Assembly (NCBI RefSeq): GCF_016027715.1
Contig: NZ_CP065691.1
Location: 1,831,954 to 1,895,953 of the forward strand
Source: Lactococcus garvieae
GTDB taxonomy: Bacteria; Bacillota; Bacilli; Lactobacillales; Streptococcaceae
Reading direction: 5' to 3'
Length of the DNA stretch: 64,000 nt
The notes beneath the pieces were generated by a model. The model saw nothing but the letters and a program-made list of their open reading frames with translations. It was not told the origin of the DNA and searched no databases. Both the position numbers and the translations under genes were made by a program. This document shows positions 1 to 9,598 of the stretch, in pieces (the first letter of the stretch is position 1; each line of letters begins with the position of its first letter).

Positions 1-432
1 GTCTTTGATGTGGGGACAGGGTCAGGTGTTCTTTCCGTAGCAAGTGCCTACTTAGGGGCAAATGAGATTTATGCCTATGACATTGACGAAGTTGCTGTTC
101 GAGTAGCACGAGAAAATATTGAACTTAATCCCAATACAGAAAAGATTTTTGTTTCAGCCAATAATTTATTAGAAGGCATTGAAAAAAAAGCAGAAATAAT
201 CGTCGCTAATATCTTAGCGGATATCCTCGTTTTGATGACAGAAGATGCTTTTAACTTAGTTAAAGACGAAGGTTACTTGATCATGAGCGGAATTATCGCT
301 GAGAAAGCAGATATGGTAATCCAATCTGCTGAAAATGCAGGTTTCTTCTTAGAAACACGCATGACTCAAGGAGAGTGGAATTGTGTGATTTTCAAAAAAA
401 CGGAGAATCGAGAAGGAGTGATTGGCGGTTAA
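1..432 (+). CDS. prmA: Ribosomal protein L11 methyltransferase, C-terminal part (5' end outside window)
   Basis: The reading frame is open from base 1, so the gene begins before the window; 143 residues are visible. It starts inside the class I methyltransferase fold with the SAM-binding motif DVGTGSG, followed by an acidic strand-2 end (YDIDEVA) and the NILADIL stretch in the position of the catalytic NxxP-like motif of PrmA. PrmA trimethylates ribosomal protein L11. It is followed after 3 bases by rsmE, the usual firmicute pairing, so the two are probably co-transcribed. Identification rests on the fold motifs plus this gene order; the missing N-terminal L11-recognition domain cannot be checked. 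Confidence 0.9.
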   Translation, partial: VFDVGTGSGVLSVASAYLGANEIYAYDIDEVAVRVARENIELNPNTEKIFVSANNLLEGIEKKAEIIVANILADILVLMTEDAFNLVKDEGYLIMSGIIAEKADMVIQSAENAGFFLETRMTQGEWNCVIFKKTENREGVIGG

Positions 433-435
433 GTC

Positions 436-1191
436 ATGGCAAATCAGTATTTTATATTTAAAAAACAACCCCCAATTGGCGACATTTTTGCAATTGATGA
501 CCAAGCAGCAGCACATCATATTTTTACGGTGATGCGGGCAAATGCTGGTGAAAAGATACAAGTGGTCTTTAAGGAAGGGCAAGTTGGTGTAGCCGAGGTT
601 GTTTCAAGTGACCAAAAGACGGCCCGACTTCTAGAAATACTTGACACGCACACAGAGCTCCCTGTTCATGCAACAGTGGCACTAGGTTTTCCTAAAGGAG
701 ACAAACTAGAGTTTGTGAGTGAAAAAGCAACAGAGCTTGGTGCAAGTGCTATCTGGGGTGCTCCTTTTAAATGGTCAGTGGCAAAATGGGATGCAAAAAA
801 ACTCTCAAAGAAAAAAGACAAGCTCGATAAGATTGTTTTAGGGGCTGCAGAACAGTCTCGCCGACAAGTCCTTCCAGAAATTCGTTTTTTTGAAAAACTA
901 ACAGAGCTAATTGCCGAATTTGCACAGTTTGATCAAGTTTTAATTGCGTATGAAGAATCTGCTAAAGCAGGAGAACAATCTATGTTTGCCCAAAGTATGT
1001 CACAACTTCAGGCAGGGCAGAAAATTCTTTTTATTTTTGGGCCAGAAGGTGGCATTGCTCCAGAAGAAATAGCATTATTTGAGCAGGCTGGAGCAAAGCT
1101 TATTGGTTTAGGACCACGTATCATGCGTGCGGAGACAGCTCCTTTATATGCCTTGTCAGCACTGTCCACCTATTTTGATTTACTGAAATAA
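436..1191 (+). CDS. rsmE: 16S rRNA (uracil1498-N3)-methyltransferase
   Basis: A 251-residue protein of normal length for RsmE, a SPOUT-family methyltransferase that makes m3U1498 in 16S rRNA. The C-terminal trefoil-knot motifs are visible: GPEGGI at about residues 202-207 and LGPRIMRAETA at about 225-235, which bind SAM. The N-terminal part resembles the PUA-like RNA-binding domain. It starts 3 bases after the prmA stop, so it is probably translated from the same mRNA. No terminator is seen behind it; the next gene, relA, has its own possible promoter. Confidence 0.95.
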   Translation: MANQYFIFKKQPPIGDIFAIDDQAAAHHIFTVMRANAGEKIQVVFKEGQVGVAEVVSSDQKTARLLEILDTHTELPVHATVALGFPKGDKLEFVSEKATELGASAIWGAPFKWSVAKWDAKKLSKKKDKLDKIVLGAAEQSRRQVLPEIRFFEKLTELIAEFAQFDQVLIAYEESAKAGEQSMFAQSMSQLQAGQKILFIFGPEGGIAPEEIALFEQAGAKLIGLGPRIMRAETAPLYALSALSTYFDLLK

Positions 1192-1316
1192 ACCGAACAA
1201 AAAGGAAGAAAAACGATACCTCAAGTACTCAAGGGGTAATTTTATCCGCGTAAATGTGATAGAATAGTAAAAATATATCAAGGAGGAAAGTGGAGCTACT
1301 TCACAGGAATTAAAAT

Positions 1317-3542
1317 ATGCCCTCAGAACCAAATTTTACCGGAGATCAAGTGGTTAAACTTGCCTCCGCCTATATGAACGAAAAAGACATCTTATTAGTA
1401 CGTAAAGCTTTGAAGTGTGCTTCCATAGCCCATGCTGAGCAATATCGTGCGAGTGGGGAGCCTTACATTATCCATCCCATTCAAGTTGCGGGGATTTTAG
1501 CAAAGTTACAACTTGATGCAGTGACTGTATCTGCAGGCTTTTTGCATGATGTCGTAGAAGATACAAATTTTATACAATCTGATTTAGTAGAACTTTTTGG
1601 TGAAGAGATTGCTAATATTGTTGATGGGGTAACTAAGCTTGGTAAAGTAGAATACAAGTCCCATGAAGAACAACTAGCGGAAAATCATCGCAAAATGCTT
1701 ATGGCCATGAGTAAGGATATCCGTGTTATCTTGGTTAAACTTGCTGACCGACTTCATAACATGCGTACTTTGAAAAATCTACGACCAGATAAACAAAAGC
1801 GTATTTCCAGCGAGACAATGGCGATATATGCCCCACTGGCGCACCGCTTGGGTATTGGAAGTATCAAGTGGGAGCTTGAAGATCTTTCTTTCCGCTATTT
1901 GAACGAAACAGAGTTTTACCGTATCCGCGGCTTAATGAACGAAAAACGAGCAGCACGTGAAAACCTAGTGTCAGAGGTTATTGACAAGCTAAATGAGCGT
2001 ATGAAAGATGCTCAGGTTGACGCAGAGATTTATGGTCGACCAAAGCATATTTATTCCATTTATCGGAAAATGCACGATAAGAAAAAACGCTTTGATGAAA
2101 TCTATGATCTGATTGCTATCCGGTGCTTGACAGATTCGACAAGTGATGTTTACACTACTTTAGGTTATATTCATGACCTGTGGAAGCCGATGCCAGGCCG
2201 TTTCAAAGACTATATTGCAAATCCAAAAGCTAACGGTTACCAATCGGTTCACACCACGGTTTACGGGCCTAAAGGACCGATGGAGTTCCAAATTAGAACC
2301 CATGAGATGCATCAAATAGCCGAATATGGGGTTGCAGCTCACTGGGCTTACAAGCAAGGACGTAAAGCAAAAGTTGACGTACATGAGATTTCTGAAACAC
2401 TGAACTGGATTAATGAACTGGTCGAATTGCAAGAACAATCAGGTGATTCAGCCGAAGAATTTGTGAAAGCAGTCCAAGAGGACATACTTGGCGATAAAAT
2501 TTATGTTTTTACCCCTACAGGAGCAGTTCAAGAATTGCCAGCAGGCTCTGGCCCGATTGATTTTGCATATGCTATTCACACGCAGGTTGGGGATCATGCG
2601 ACAGGGGCGAAGATCAATGAACGTATGCAGCCACTCAACTATGTTCTAAAAACAGGTGATAAAGTTGAAATTATTACCTCAAAAACATCATTTGGTCCCA
2701 GTCGTGACTGGATAAAACTTGTTAAAACAAATAAAGCACGCAATAAAATCAAACAATTTTTCAAGAGCCAAGACAAAGAACTTTCAATCCATAAAGGACG
2801 CGAAATGCTTCAAACAGAGCTGGCAGACAACGGGTTTACACCTAACCAGTATTTGGACAAGAAACATCTAGACGAAGTACTTGAAAAACTCAGCTATCGT
2901 GACAGTGAAGCCCTTTTTGCAGCTGTTGGTTTTGGCGAGATATCGGCAACTGCTGTGTTTAATCGTTTGACAGAAAGCGAACGCCGTAAGGTTGAAAAAG
3001 AAAAGCTAAAAGCTGAATCTGAACAACTGATGAAGGGCGAAGTGAAACGGGAGAACAAAAACAAGAACGTCATGAAAATTCGTCATGATGGAGGAGTGAG
3101 TGTTTCTGGCGTTGATAGTATGCTGGTTCATATTAGTAAATGTTGTAATCCTGTGCCAGGCGATAAGATTGTGGGGTATATTACAAAGGGTCGCGGTGTT
3201 TCGATACATAGGGCAGATTGTAAAAATGTCCAAAGTCAAGAAGACTTTGAAAAACGTCTGATTGATGTAGAGTGGGATGATTCGCAACACTTAACTAAAG
3301 AGTATGTGGCTAATATCCATGTTTATGCTTTTAATCGTCCAAACTTGCTCAATGATATTGTTCAAGTTTTATCAAATACGACAAAGAGTTTAATTTCAAT
3401 CAATGCTCATCCGACTAAAGACCGTAAAATGGCCAATATCCATCTTTCTATTGGTATCAAAAACTTGTCTGATTTAACCTTGATTGTTGATAAAATTAAG
3501 ATGACTCCAGACGTTTACAGTGTAAAGCGGACAAATGGTTAA
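1317..3542 (+). CDS. relA: Bifunctional (p)ppGpp synthetase/hydrolase, RelA/SpoT family
   Basis: A 741-residue long RelA/SpoT homologue, the stringent-response enzyme that makes and degrades (p)ppGpp. Domains in order: HD hydrolase with intact HDVVEDT near residue 77, so hydrolase activity is expected; synthetase with DEIYDLIAIRC near residue 262 and GRFKDYIANPKANGY near 305; TGS near 395-455 (IYVFTPTG start); a Cys-containing helical/zinc-finger stretch (SKCCNPVPGD) near 605; and a C-terminal ACT domain. The ATG start is preceded by AGGA 8 bases upstream, while a stronger AGGAGG lies 30 bases upstream with a small hairpin between. Order rsmE-relA-dtd is typical of lactococci. Confidence 0.97.
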   Translation: MPSEPNFTGDQVVKLASAYMNEKDILLVRKALKCASIAHAEQYRASGEPYIIHPIQVAGILAKLQLDAVTVSAGFLHDVVEDTNFIQSDLVELFGEEIANIVDGVTKLGKVEYKSHEEQLAENHRKMLMAMSKDIRVILVKLADRLHNMRTLKNLRPDKQKRISSETMAIYAPLAHRLGIGSIKWELEDLSFRYLNETEFYRIRGLMNEKRAARENLVSEVIDKLNERMKDAQVDAEIYGRPKHIYSIYRKMHDKKKRFDEIYDLIAIRCLTDSTSDVYTTLGYIHDLWKPMPGRFKDYIANPKANGYQSVHTTVYGPKGPMEFQIRTHEMHQIAEYGVAAHWAYKQGRKAKVDVHEISETLNWINELVELQEQSGDSAEEFVKAVQEDILGDKIYVFTPTGAVQELPAGSGPIDFAYAIHTQVGDHATGAKINERMQPLNYVLKTGDKVEIITSKTSFGPSRDWIKLVKTNKARNKIKQFFKSQDKELSIHKGREMLQTELADNGFTPNQYLDKKHLDEVLEKLSYRDSEALFAAVGFGEISATAVFNRLTESERRKVEKEKLKAESEQLMKGEVKRENKNKNVMKIRHDGGVSVSGVDSMLVHISKCCNPVPGDKIVGYITKGRGVSIHRADCKNVQSQEDFEKRLIDVEWDDSQHLTKEYVANIHVYAFNRPNLLNDIVQVLSNTTKSLISINAHPTKDRKMANIHLSIGIKNLSDLTLIVDKIKMTPDVYSVKRTNG

Positions 3543-3555
3543 TAATTAAAAAAAG

Positions 3556-3581
3556 AAATCTATCCAAAGGATAGATTTTTT
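3556..3581 (+). terminator. Rho-independent terminator after relA
   Basis: A perfect 10-bp stem (AAATCTATCC paired with GGATAGATTT) with an AAA loop and a T-run. The T-run merges with the extended -10 box of dtd, so relA termination and dtd initiation are separated by only a few bases. Confidence 0.85.
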
Positions 3582-3596
3582 GATAAAATGAAATTA
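3581..3596 (+). promoter_or_regulatory. Extended -10 promoter of dtd, probably giving a leaderless mRNA
   Basis: TGATAAAAT (TG at 3581-3582, TAAAAT at 3584-3589) is an extended -10 element. The ATG of dtd begins 7 bases after it, where transcription would start. No Shine-Dalgarno sequence fits. No clear -35 box is seen; the terminator stem occupies that position. Confidence 0.55.
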
Positions 3597-4045
3597 TGAA
3601 AATAGTAATTCAAAGAGTTAAGGAAGCTTCAGTAACAATTGAAAACAAGGTCATAAGCGAAATCAAGCAAGGTTTACTGCTCCTTGTAGCTGTGGAAGAT
3701 GCAGATACAGATTTCGACATTGACTATGCTGTACGTAAAATTAGTAAAATGCGTATTTTTTCGGATGAGAATGACAAGATGAACCTGTCTATTCAAGATG
3801 TCGAGGGAGAAATACTTTCGATATCGCAATTCACTCTTTATGCCGATATTCGCAAGGGAACGCGACCAAGCTTTTCTCAAGCGGGTAATCCTGCATATGC
3901 AGAATCAATGTATCTTAAGTTCAATGACCAGTTTAATCACATCGTACCGACGAAAGCGGGAGTTTTTGCAGCTGATATGCAAGTTTCACTTATCAACGAT
4001 GGACCTGTAACTATACTTGTGGACACAAAAAACGCGCGTAAATAG
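3596..4045 (+). CDS. dtd: D-aminoacyl-tRNA deacylase
   Basis: A 149-residue DTD, the usual length, which hydrolyses D-Tyr and other D-amino acids (and Gly) from mischarged tRNA. Motifs of the family are intact: [13 protein letters not shown] at the N-terminus, SQFTLYAD (residues about 78-85) and the NDGPVTI motif near residue 132. The ATG sits right behind an extended -10 box with no ribosome-binding site, so translation probably starts on a leaderless message. A HAD hydrolase gene follows after 10 bases and is likely co-transcribed. Confidence 0.95.
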   Translation: MKIVIQRVKEASVTIENKVISEIKQGLLLLVAVEDADTDFDIDYAVRKISKMRIFSDENDKMNLSIQDVEGEILSISQFTLYADIRKGTRPSFSQAGNPAYAESMYLKFNDQFNHIVPTKAGVFAADMQVSLINDGPVTILVDTKNARK

Positions 4046-4055
4046 AGGAGAAAAG

Positions 4056-4667
4056 ATGCCTTTTCAAAATATTATTTTTGATCTTGGTGGTGTTATTTTA
4101 GATCTAGATTCTAAAAGAATGAATGATCGGTTTCATAAGCTGGGAGTTAAAGATTTCGAGAGATACTTTACGTTAAAAGAACAAACAGGTTTTTTTGAAG
4201 ATTTAGAGTTAGGTTTAATTACATCAGAAGAATTTTGCGAGCGTTTGAGACAAGCAGCAGAGGTAGAGTTGGATGATCGGGTTATCGAAGCTACCTGGAA
4301 TTTAATTTTGAAGGATTTTAAAAAAGAACGAATGGAGTTTCTTGAGAATATTTCAAAAGAATACAAGATTTTTTTATTTTCAAATACAAACAGTATCCAT
4401 GCGGAATGCTTTGAAAAAAGATGTGTGGAGCAAATGGGAAAAAGTTTAGAGTCTTATTTTGATGCTGTGTTTTACTCTCATGGTTTACACCTCAGAAAGC
4501 CTGATAAAATGGCCTTTGAAGAAGTTTTACTACAAGCTGGTTTACACGCTGAGGAAACTTTGTTTATTGATGATAATGCTGCCAATATATACGGCGCTCA
4601 GAAAGCGGGCTTGCAAACAATTCATCTTCAAAGCCCCCAAACAATTTTAGACTTAAAACTCCATTAA
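4056..4667 (+). CDS. HAD-superfamily hydrolase, subfamily IA
   Basis: A 203-residue protein starting at an ATG preceded by AGAGGAG 5 bases upstream; the frame stays open into dtd, but this start is preferred for its ribosome site. HAD motifs: FDLGGVILDLD (motif I, nucleophile Asp, with the DxGGV variant common in the YihX-like sugar-phosphatase group), FSNTN (motif II), a Lys in LRKPDKMAF (motif III) and FIDDNAANI (motif IV). A cap domain lies between motifs I and II. It probably hydrolyses a phosphorylated small metabolite; the substrate cannot be read from sequence. Confidence 0.85.
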   Translation: MPFQNIIFDLGGVILDLDSKRMNDRFHKLGVKDFERYFTLKEQTGFFEDLELGLITSEEFCERLRQAAEVELDDRVIEATWNLILKDFKKERMEFLENISKEYKIFLFSNTNSIHAECFEKRCVEQMGKSLESYFDAVFYSHGLHLRKPDKMAFEEVLLQAGLHAEETLFIDDNAANIYGAQKAGLQTIHLQSPQTILDLKLH

Positions 4668-4681
4668 TTTTTTTCAGACCT

Positions 4682-4708
4682 AAAAACTCTTTAATAAAGA
4701 GTTTTTTT
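4682..4708 (+). terminator. Terminator after the HAD hydrolase gene
   Basis: Stem AAACTCTTT/AAAGAGTTT with a 3-base loop, followed by seven T. It ends the dtd-HAD unit. Confidence 0.85.
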
Positions 4709-4787
4709 GGTTTTTTGACTAGCTAAATCTCGATAAATAGTATAAAATTTATTAAAACTAAATATTTTTAGGAGTATTATATCAGTT

Positions 4788-5408
4788 ATGTTTTATACAT
4801 TTTTACGCGGCTTAGTTCGTTTCTTACTTTTTATCTTCAATGGTAGAGCCAAATATCATCATACAGAACGTATTCCAGATAAGTCAGAAAACTACATATT
4901 AGTTGCGCCTCATCGAATGATTCTAGATCCGGTTTACATGGCTTTTGCGACACGACCAAAGCAATTTATTTTCATGGCCAAAAAAGAACTTTTTAAAAAT
5001 CCTTTCTTTGCTTGGTGGATTAAGAAATGTGGAGCATTTCCTGTGGATCGTGAAAATCCCGGCCGTGAGGTTATTCAATATCCCGTAAAGATGTTGAAAA
5101 AGTCAGATAAATCTCTTATTATGTTTCCGACTGGTTCGCGCCATTCTAATGAGCTTAAAGGGGGTGTAACAATTATAGCTAAGATGGCTAAGGTTCGTAT
5201 CGTCCCAGCGGTTTATCAAGGGCCTTTGTCAATGAAGGGGATTTTTAAACGGGAAAGAGTACAACTGAATTTTGGTGAGCCCATCGATGTTTCAGATATA
5301 AAAAAAGCCAATGCGGAAGGTATTGAAGAGGTTAATCGCCGTTTGGAAGCTGCTTTTGCCCAACTTGATAAGGAAATTGATCCAGATTACAAGTATATTG
5401 CGAAATAA
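4788..5408 (+). CDS. plsC: 1-acyl-sn-glycerol-3-phosphate acyltransferase (PlsC family)
   Basis: A 206-residue lysophosphatidate acyltransferase-family protein that would add the second acyl chain in phosphatidic acid synthesis at the inner membrane face. The catalytic HxxxxD motif is present as HRMILD near residue 43. The third motif, usually PEGTRS, reads FPTGSRHSNE here, a visible departure. An N-terminal hydrophobic stretch (residues 2-17) fits membrane anchoring. AGGAG lies 13 bases before the ATG, a long spacing. A TTGACT at 4715 and TATAAA at 4741 are possible promoter boxes, 20 bases apart. Another PlsC paralogue may carry the main role. Confidence 0.8.
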   Translation: MFYTFLRGLVRFLLFIFNGRAKYHHTERIPDKSENYILVAPHRMILDPVYMAFATRPKQFIFMAKKELFKNPFFAWWIKKCGAFPVDRENPGREVIQYPVKMLKKSDKSLIMFPTGSRHSNELKGGVTIIAKMAKVRIVPAVYQGPLSMKGIFKRERVQLNFGEPIDVSDIKKANAEGIEEVNRRLEAAFAQLDKEIDPDYKYIAK

Positions 5409-5419
5409 TACGTTATCTA

Positions 5420-5448
5420 TTGGAAAAAACCTTTAAAAATGCTAAAAT
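5420..5448 (+). promoter_or_regulatory. secA promoter
   Basis: TTGGAA at 5420-5425, 17-base spacer, TAAAAT at 5443-5448 with the extended TGC before the -10. Confidence 0.65.
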
Positions 5449-5484
5449 GAAGGAAATATCCTCTAGGATAGTGACGGAGAAAAC

Positions 5485-8058
5485 ATGCCAAATATTATTA
5501 AAAAATTAGTAGAAAACGACAAAAAAGAGCTCAAAAAATTACATAAAATGGCTCAAAAAGTCGAAGCATATGAAGAAGAAATGGCTGGCCTTGCAGATGA
5601 GCAACTCCAAGCCAAAACTGAAGAATTTAGAGAACGTGCAGCAGCGGGTGAAAGTCTTGATGATATGCTGTACGAGGCTTTTGCTGTCTGTCGTGAAGCA
5701 GCAAAACGTGTATTGGGATTATTCCCTTTCCATGTTCAAATTATGGGTGGTATTGTCCTTCACAATGGTGATGTCCCTGAGATGCGTACGGGTGAAGGAA
5801 AAACCTTGACAGCCACTATGCCTGTTTATTTGAATGCCATTTCTGGCAAAGGTGTACACGTTGTCACAGTTAATGAATACTTGACAACACGTGATGCAAC
5901 CGAAATGGGTGAACTTTATAACTGGCTCGGTTTAACTGTCGGACTCAACTTGAACTCTAAATCACCAGAAGAAAAACGTGAAGCTTATACCTGTGATATC
6001 ACATATTCAACTTCAGCAGAACTTGGCTTCGATTACCTCCGAGATAATATGGTAACGCGCTTTGAGGACATGGTACAGCGTCCTCTTAACTACGCCCTTG
6101 TCGATGAAGTGGACTCAATTTTGATTGATGAAGCGCGTACGCCCCTGATTATTTCTGGTCAAGCTGAAGGATCATCTGCTCTTTACTACCGTGCGGATCA
6201 GTTTGCTAAAACATTAGTAGGTCGTGAATCCTATGAAGAAGGTGATGATTATAAGATTGACTTACAATCAAAAACAATCTCACTTACAGATGAGGGGATT
6301 GATAAAGCAGAGCGCTTCTTTGATATTGAAAACCTTTATGACATGGAAAATGTTGCCTTGACTCACTTTGTAGACAACGCACTCCGTGCCAATTACATCA
6401 TGCTTCATGACATTGACTATATGGTTGATGATCAACAAGAAGTTCTAATTATTGACCAGTTTACAGGTCGTACAATGCCTGGGCGTCGTTATTCAGATGG
6501 TTTGCACCAAGCGATTGAAGCAAAAGAAGGTGTGCCTATTCAAGATGAATCGAAGACCATGGCTTCTATCACGATTCAAAACTACTTCCGTATGTATAAA
6601 AAACTGTCAGGGATGACAGGTACAGCAAAAACAGAAGAAGAAGAATTCCGCGAAATCTATAATATACAAATTATTCCAATCCCAACAAACCGTCCAATTC
6701 GTCGTACAGACCATCCAGATTTGCTTTATCCAACGATCGAAGCAAAATTGAACGCTGTTTTGGAAGATGTAAAAAGACGTCATTCGGAAGGGCAGCCTAT
6801 TTTGATTGGTACGGTTGCTGTAGAAACTTCAGAAATTATTTCAAAAAAATTGGTTGAAGCTAAAATTCCACATGAAGTTTTGAATGCAAAAAATCACTTC
6901 CGTGAAGCTCAAATCATTATGAATGCTGGTCAGCAAGGTGCTGTAACGATTGCGACAAATATGGCCGGTCGTGGTACCGACATCAAGCTTGGCCCTGGGG
7001 TTAAAGAACATCCAAATCCAGAATACCAAGGTTTAGCCGTAATCGGTACTGAGCGTCATGAAAGTCGCCGTATTGATAATCAGCTTCGTGGTCGTTCAGG
7101 ACGTCAGGGAGATGCAGGTGTGTCTCAATTCTATCTTTCACTTGAAGATGATTTGATGAAACGCTTTGGTTCAGAACGTGTCTCAGCCTTCCTTGATCGT
7201 ATGCGTATCAGTGGTGACGATGCAGTTATTAAATCTGGTTTGATTACACGCCAAATTGAAGGTTCACAAAAGCGTGTTGAAGGTAATAACTATGATTCAC
7301 GTAAGCAAGTTTTGCAGTACGATGATGTTATACGTGAACAACGTGAAGTTATTTATGCTCAACGTCACGAAGTAATTGTAGCAACTGAAGACATGACACC
7401 TGCTCTTTATGGGATGTTCAAACGCACAATTGACCGTCAAGTAGATGGACATGCGGCTACGGGAGATCTTAAAGAAGAGGAAAATCTGCTTAATCTTTAC
7501 GAAACGATTGAGAATACAATGCTTTCGGCTGATACTTTCAGTATAGACGACCTCCGTGGTAAGAGCGTACAAGATATCAAAGATTTCCTCTTTGAAAAAG
7601 TTAAAGAACACTATACCACACAAATGGAACGCTTGGGAGATACGGAACGCCAAGTTGATTTCCAACGCGCAGTGATCCTCCGTGTAGTTGACAATAACTG
7701 GTCTGAGCATATTGATCACCTTGATCAAATGCGTCAGTCAGTAGGACTTCGTGGGTATGCTCAAAATAATCCGATTGTTGAATATCAAGAAGAATCACAT
7801 AAAATGTTTAACAATATGATTGGTGCTATTGAGTTTGAAGTGACTCGTTTGATGATGAAAGCTCAAATTCATCCACAAACAGCGATACAAGAACAAGCCC
7901 CACGTGTAACTGTGACAGCATCACAAGAAAACTTGACAAATGTGAGCCAAGCTTCATCAGAAGGAATTGATTTCAGTCACGTAGGCCGTAATGACCAATG
8001 CCCTTGCGGTTCAGGTAAGAAATACAAGAACTGTCATGGTCGCGTTCATACAGCTTAG
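5485..8058 (+). CDS. secA: Preprotein translocase ATPase subunit SecA
   Basis: An 857-residue SecA, the motor that pushes unfolded preproteins through SecYEG. Visible: Walker A in [11 protein letters not shown] (near residue 100), the [15 protein letters not shown] Walker B/DEAD region (near 207), the second nucleotide-binding fold with MAGRGTDI (near 493), the [11 protein letters not shown]/helical scaffold region, and a C-terminal SEC-C zinc motif [14 protein letters not shown] in the last 20 residues (binds SecB or ribosomes in other bacteria). Full length. Preceded by its own promoter and a GGAG ribosome site, followed by a strong terminator. Confidence 0.98.
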   Translation: MPNIIKKLVENDKKELKKLHKMAQKVEAYEEEMAGLADEQLQAKTEEFRERAAAGESLDDMLYEAFAVCREAAKRVLGLFPFHVQIMGGIVLHNGDVPEMRTGEGKTLTATMPVYLNAISGKGVHVVTVNEYLTTRDATEMGELYNWLGLTVGLNLNSKSPEEKREAYTCDITYSTSAELGFDYLRDNMVTRFEDMVQRPLNYALVDEVDSILIDEARTPLIISGQAEGSSALYYRADQFAKTLVGRESYEEGDDYKIDLQSKTISLTDEGIDKAERFFDIENLYDMENVALTHFVDNALRANYIMLHDIDYMVDDQQEVLIIDQFTGRTMPGRRYSDGLHQAIEAKEGVPIQDESKTMASITIQNYFRMYKKLSGMTGTAKTEEEEFREIYNIQIIPIPTNRPIRRTDHPDLLYPTIEAKLNAVLEDVKRRHSEGQPILIGTVAVETSEIISKKLVEAKIPHEVLNAKNHFREAQIIMNAGQQGAVTIATNMAGRGTDIKLGPGVKEHPNPEYQGLAVIGTERHESRRIDNQLRGRSGRQGDAGVSQFYLSLEDDLMKRFGSERVSAFLDRMRISGDDAVIKSGLITRQIEGSQKRVEGNNYDSRKQVLQYDDVIREQREVIYAQRHEVIVATEDMTPALYGMFKRTIDRQVDGHAATGDLKEEENLLNLYETIENTMLSADTFSIDDLRGKSVQDIKDFLFEKVKEHYTTQMERLGDTERQVDFQRAVILRVVDNNWSEHIDHLDQMRQSVGLRGYAQNNPIVEYQEESHKMFNNMIGAIEFEVTRLMMKAQIHPQTAIQEQAPRVTVTASQENLTNVSQASSEGIDFSHVGRNDQCPCGSGKKYKNCHGRVHTA

Positions 8059-8078
8059 ACAAAAAAGTGATAAAATAG

Positions 8079-8111
8079 ATGAAACACCCTAAGTTAGGGT
8101 GTTTCATTTTT
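8079..8111 (+). terminator. Terminator after secA
   Basis: An 11-bp perfect stem GAAACACCCTA/TAGGGTGTTTC with loop AGT, extended by ATG/CAT pairs, then a T-rich tail. Confidence 0.9.
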
Positions 8112-8145
8112 GTGATTTGATAAATAATAAATTGAAAGGAGAAAG

Positions 8146-9183
8146 ATGTCTTTCAAAATAATAAGCCCAGAGATAAATGTCGATGCGGTTAAGATGTTAG
8201 GACACCTTAATAGTGAACAATATCAAAGAAAACAAGCTAGAGACAAGGAGTTAGAATCAATTATCAAAGGTGATGATCAGAGGCTCTTGCTTATCATCGG
8301 TCCTTGTTCCTCTGACAATGAAGAAGCTGTACTTGAATACGCACATCGGCTAGCAAAACTTCAAGAAGAAGTTAAAGATAAAATATTTATGGTAATGCGT
8401 GTTTATACGGCCAAACCACGAACAAACGGAGATGGGTATAAAGGAATTATTCACCAGCCCGATGCTTCGGGGAAGGCAGATTTAATTAATGGGATAAAAA
8501 TGGTTCGTGATTTGCATTATAAAGTAATTACGCAAACAGGGCTGACAACTGCAGATGAAATGCTTTATCCCGAAAATCTTCCCTTGGTTGATGACTTGGT
8601 TTCTTACTATGCTGTGGGTGCACGGTCTGTTGAAAACCAACAACATCGTTTTGTGGCCTCAGGTATAGATGCACCCACGGGGATGAAAAATCCAACTTCT
8701 GGTAATATTAAAGTCATGCTCAACGGAATATACGCGGCACAACACGAGCAAGACTTTCTCTTTGGACGGGCAGAAGTACAAACTCCAGGCAATCCATTGG
8801 CTCATGCAATCTTACGGGGCGGGCAAGACGAGCATGGAAAGAATATCCCAAACTACTATACCGACAACTTGCAAGAAGTCATTGAAAACTATGAGAAAAT
8901 GGGTCTAGAAAATCCATTTATTATCGTTGATGCTAACCATGACAATTCTGGCAAGAAATACATGGAGCAGATTAGAATTGTCCGCCAGACCTTAGTTAAT
9001 CGTGACTGGGATGAGAAAATTCATCGGTATGTTCGCGGCTTTATGATTGAATCTTATCTCGAAGATGGCCGTCAAGACAGCCCCGAGGTCTTTGGGAAGT
9101 CAATCACAGATGCTTGTTTGGGATGGGAAAAAACCTATGCCTTGGTACATGAAATTTATAAGGCAGAATCACAAGAAGTCTAG
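8146..9183 (+). CDS. 3-deoxy-7-phosphoheptulonate (DAHP) synthase, class I AroG/F/H type
   Basis: A 345-residue class I DAHP synthase, first enzyme of the shikimate pathway, joining phosphoenolpyruvate and erythrose 4-phosphate. Family motifs: LLLIIGPCS near residue 47, MRVYTAKPRTN near 84, GARSVENQQHR near 158, and VDANHDNSGKK near 261. A good AAAGGAG lies 6 bases before the ATG. It is monocistronic between the secA terminator and the ptsH promoter. Which aromatic amino acid inhibits it cannot be told, so no symbol among aroF/G/H is assigned. Confidence 0.93.
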   Translation: MSFKIISPEINVDAVKMLGHLNSEQYQRKQARDKELESIIKGDDQRLLLIIGPCSSDNEEAVLEYAHRLAKLQEEVKDKIFMVMRVYTAKPRTNGDGYKGIIHQPDASGKADLINGIKMVRDLHYKVITQTGLTTADEMLYPENLPLVDDLVSYYAVGARSVENQQHRFVASGIDAPTGMKNPTSGNIKVMLNGIYAAQHEQDFLFGRAEVQTPGNPLAHAILRGGQDEHGKNIPNYYTDNLQEVIENYEKMGLENPFIIVDANHDNSGKKYMEQIRIVRQTLVNRDWDEKIHRYVRGFMIESYLEDGRQDSPEVFGKSITDACLGWEKTYALVHEIYKAESQEV

Positions 9184-9234
9184 GCTTTAAAGTGAGGAAG
9201 ACAGAATGATAAGGATAATTTAATGAAAAAATTA

Positions 9235-9263
9235 TTGCAAACCTTTTCACTTTGTAGTATAAT
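9235..9263 (+). promoter_or_regulatory. ptsHI promoter with a cre-like sequence in the spacer
   Basis: TTGCAA at 9235-9240, exactly 17 bases, then TATAAT at 9258-9263: a near-consensus housekeeping promoter. TGCAAACCTTTTCA (9236-9249) overlaps it and resembles a catabolite-responsive element except that the central CG is CC, so CcpA binding is doubtful. Confidence 0.8.
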
Positions 9264-9331
9264 GTTGAAGTATAGATATGCTGAATAAAAAGGCATTATC
9301 GAATAAAAATTGAAATAAGGAGATTCCAAAA

Positions 9332-9598
9332 ATGGCATCTAAAGAATTCCACATCGTTGCAGAAACTGGTATCCACGCACGTCCAGCTACATTGCTTGTT
9401 CAAACAGCTTCTAAATTCACTTCAGAAATTAACCTTGAATATAAAGGTAAATCTGTAAACCTTAAATCAATCATGGGTGTTATGTCACTCGGTGTTGGTC
9501 AAGGTGCTGATGTTACTATCACTGCTGAAGGTGCTGACGCTGAAGACGCTTTGAGCACAATCGCTGAAACAATGGTTAAGGAAGGTCTTGCTGAATAA
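9332..9598 (+). CDS. ptsH: Phosphocarrier protein HPr
   Basis: An 88-residue HPr of the phosphotransferase system. The phospho-accepting His15 lies in TGIHARPAT, and the regulatory Ser46 lies in NLKSIMG; phosphorylation of Ser46 by HPr kinase makes it the co-effector of CcpA in low-GC Gram-positives. A strong AAGGAG precedes the ATG, and codon use is highly biased, as for an abundant protein. The stop codon overlaps the ptsI start by one base (TAATG), so the pair is translationally coupled. Confidence 0.99.
   Translation: MASKEFHIVAETGIHARPATLLVQTASKFTSEINLEYKGKSVNLKSIMGVMSLGVGQGADVTITAEGADAEDALSTIAETMVKEGLAE

Noticed and set aside
1290-1313. A 7-codon leader peptide before relA (GTG start)
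   Set aside because: The AGGAGG is only 3 bases from the GTG, too close for efficient initiation, and no regulatory codons are seen.
7297-7728. A 143-codon minus-strand frame inside secA
   Set aside because: Shadow of the secA coding frame with unusual composition.
9236-9249. A CcpA site at ptsH
   Set aside because: The central CG is replaced by CC, normally fatal for cre function; left as a weak note in the promoter entry.
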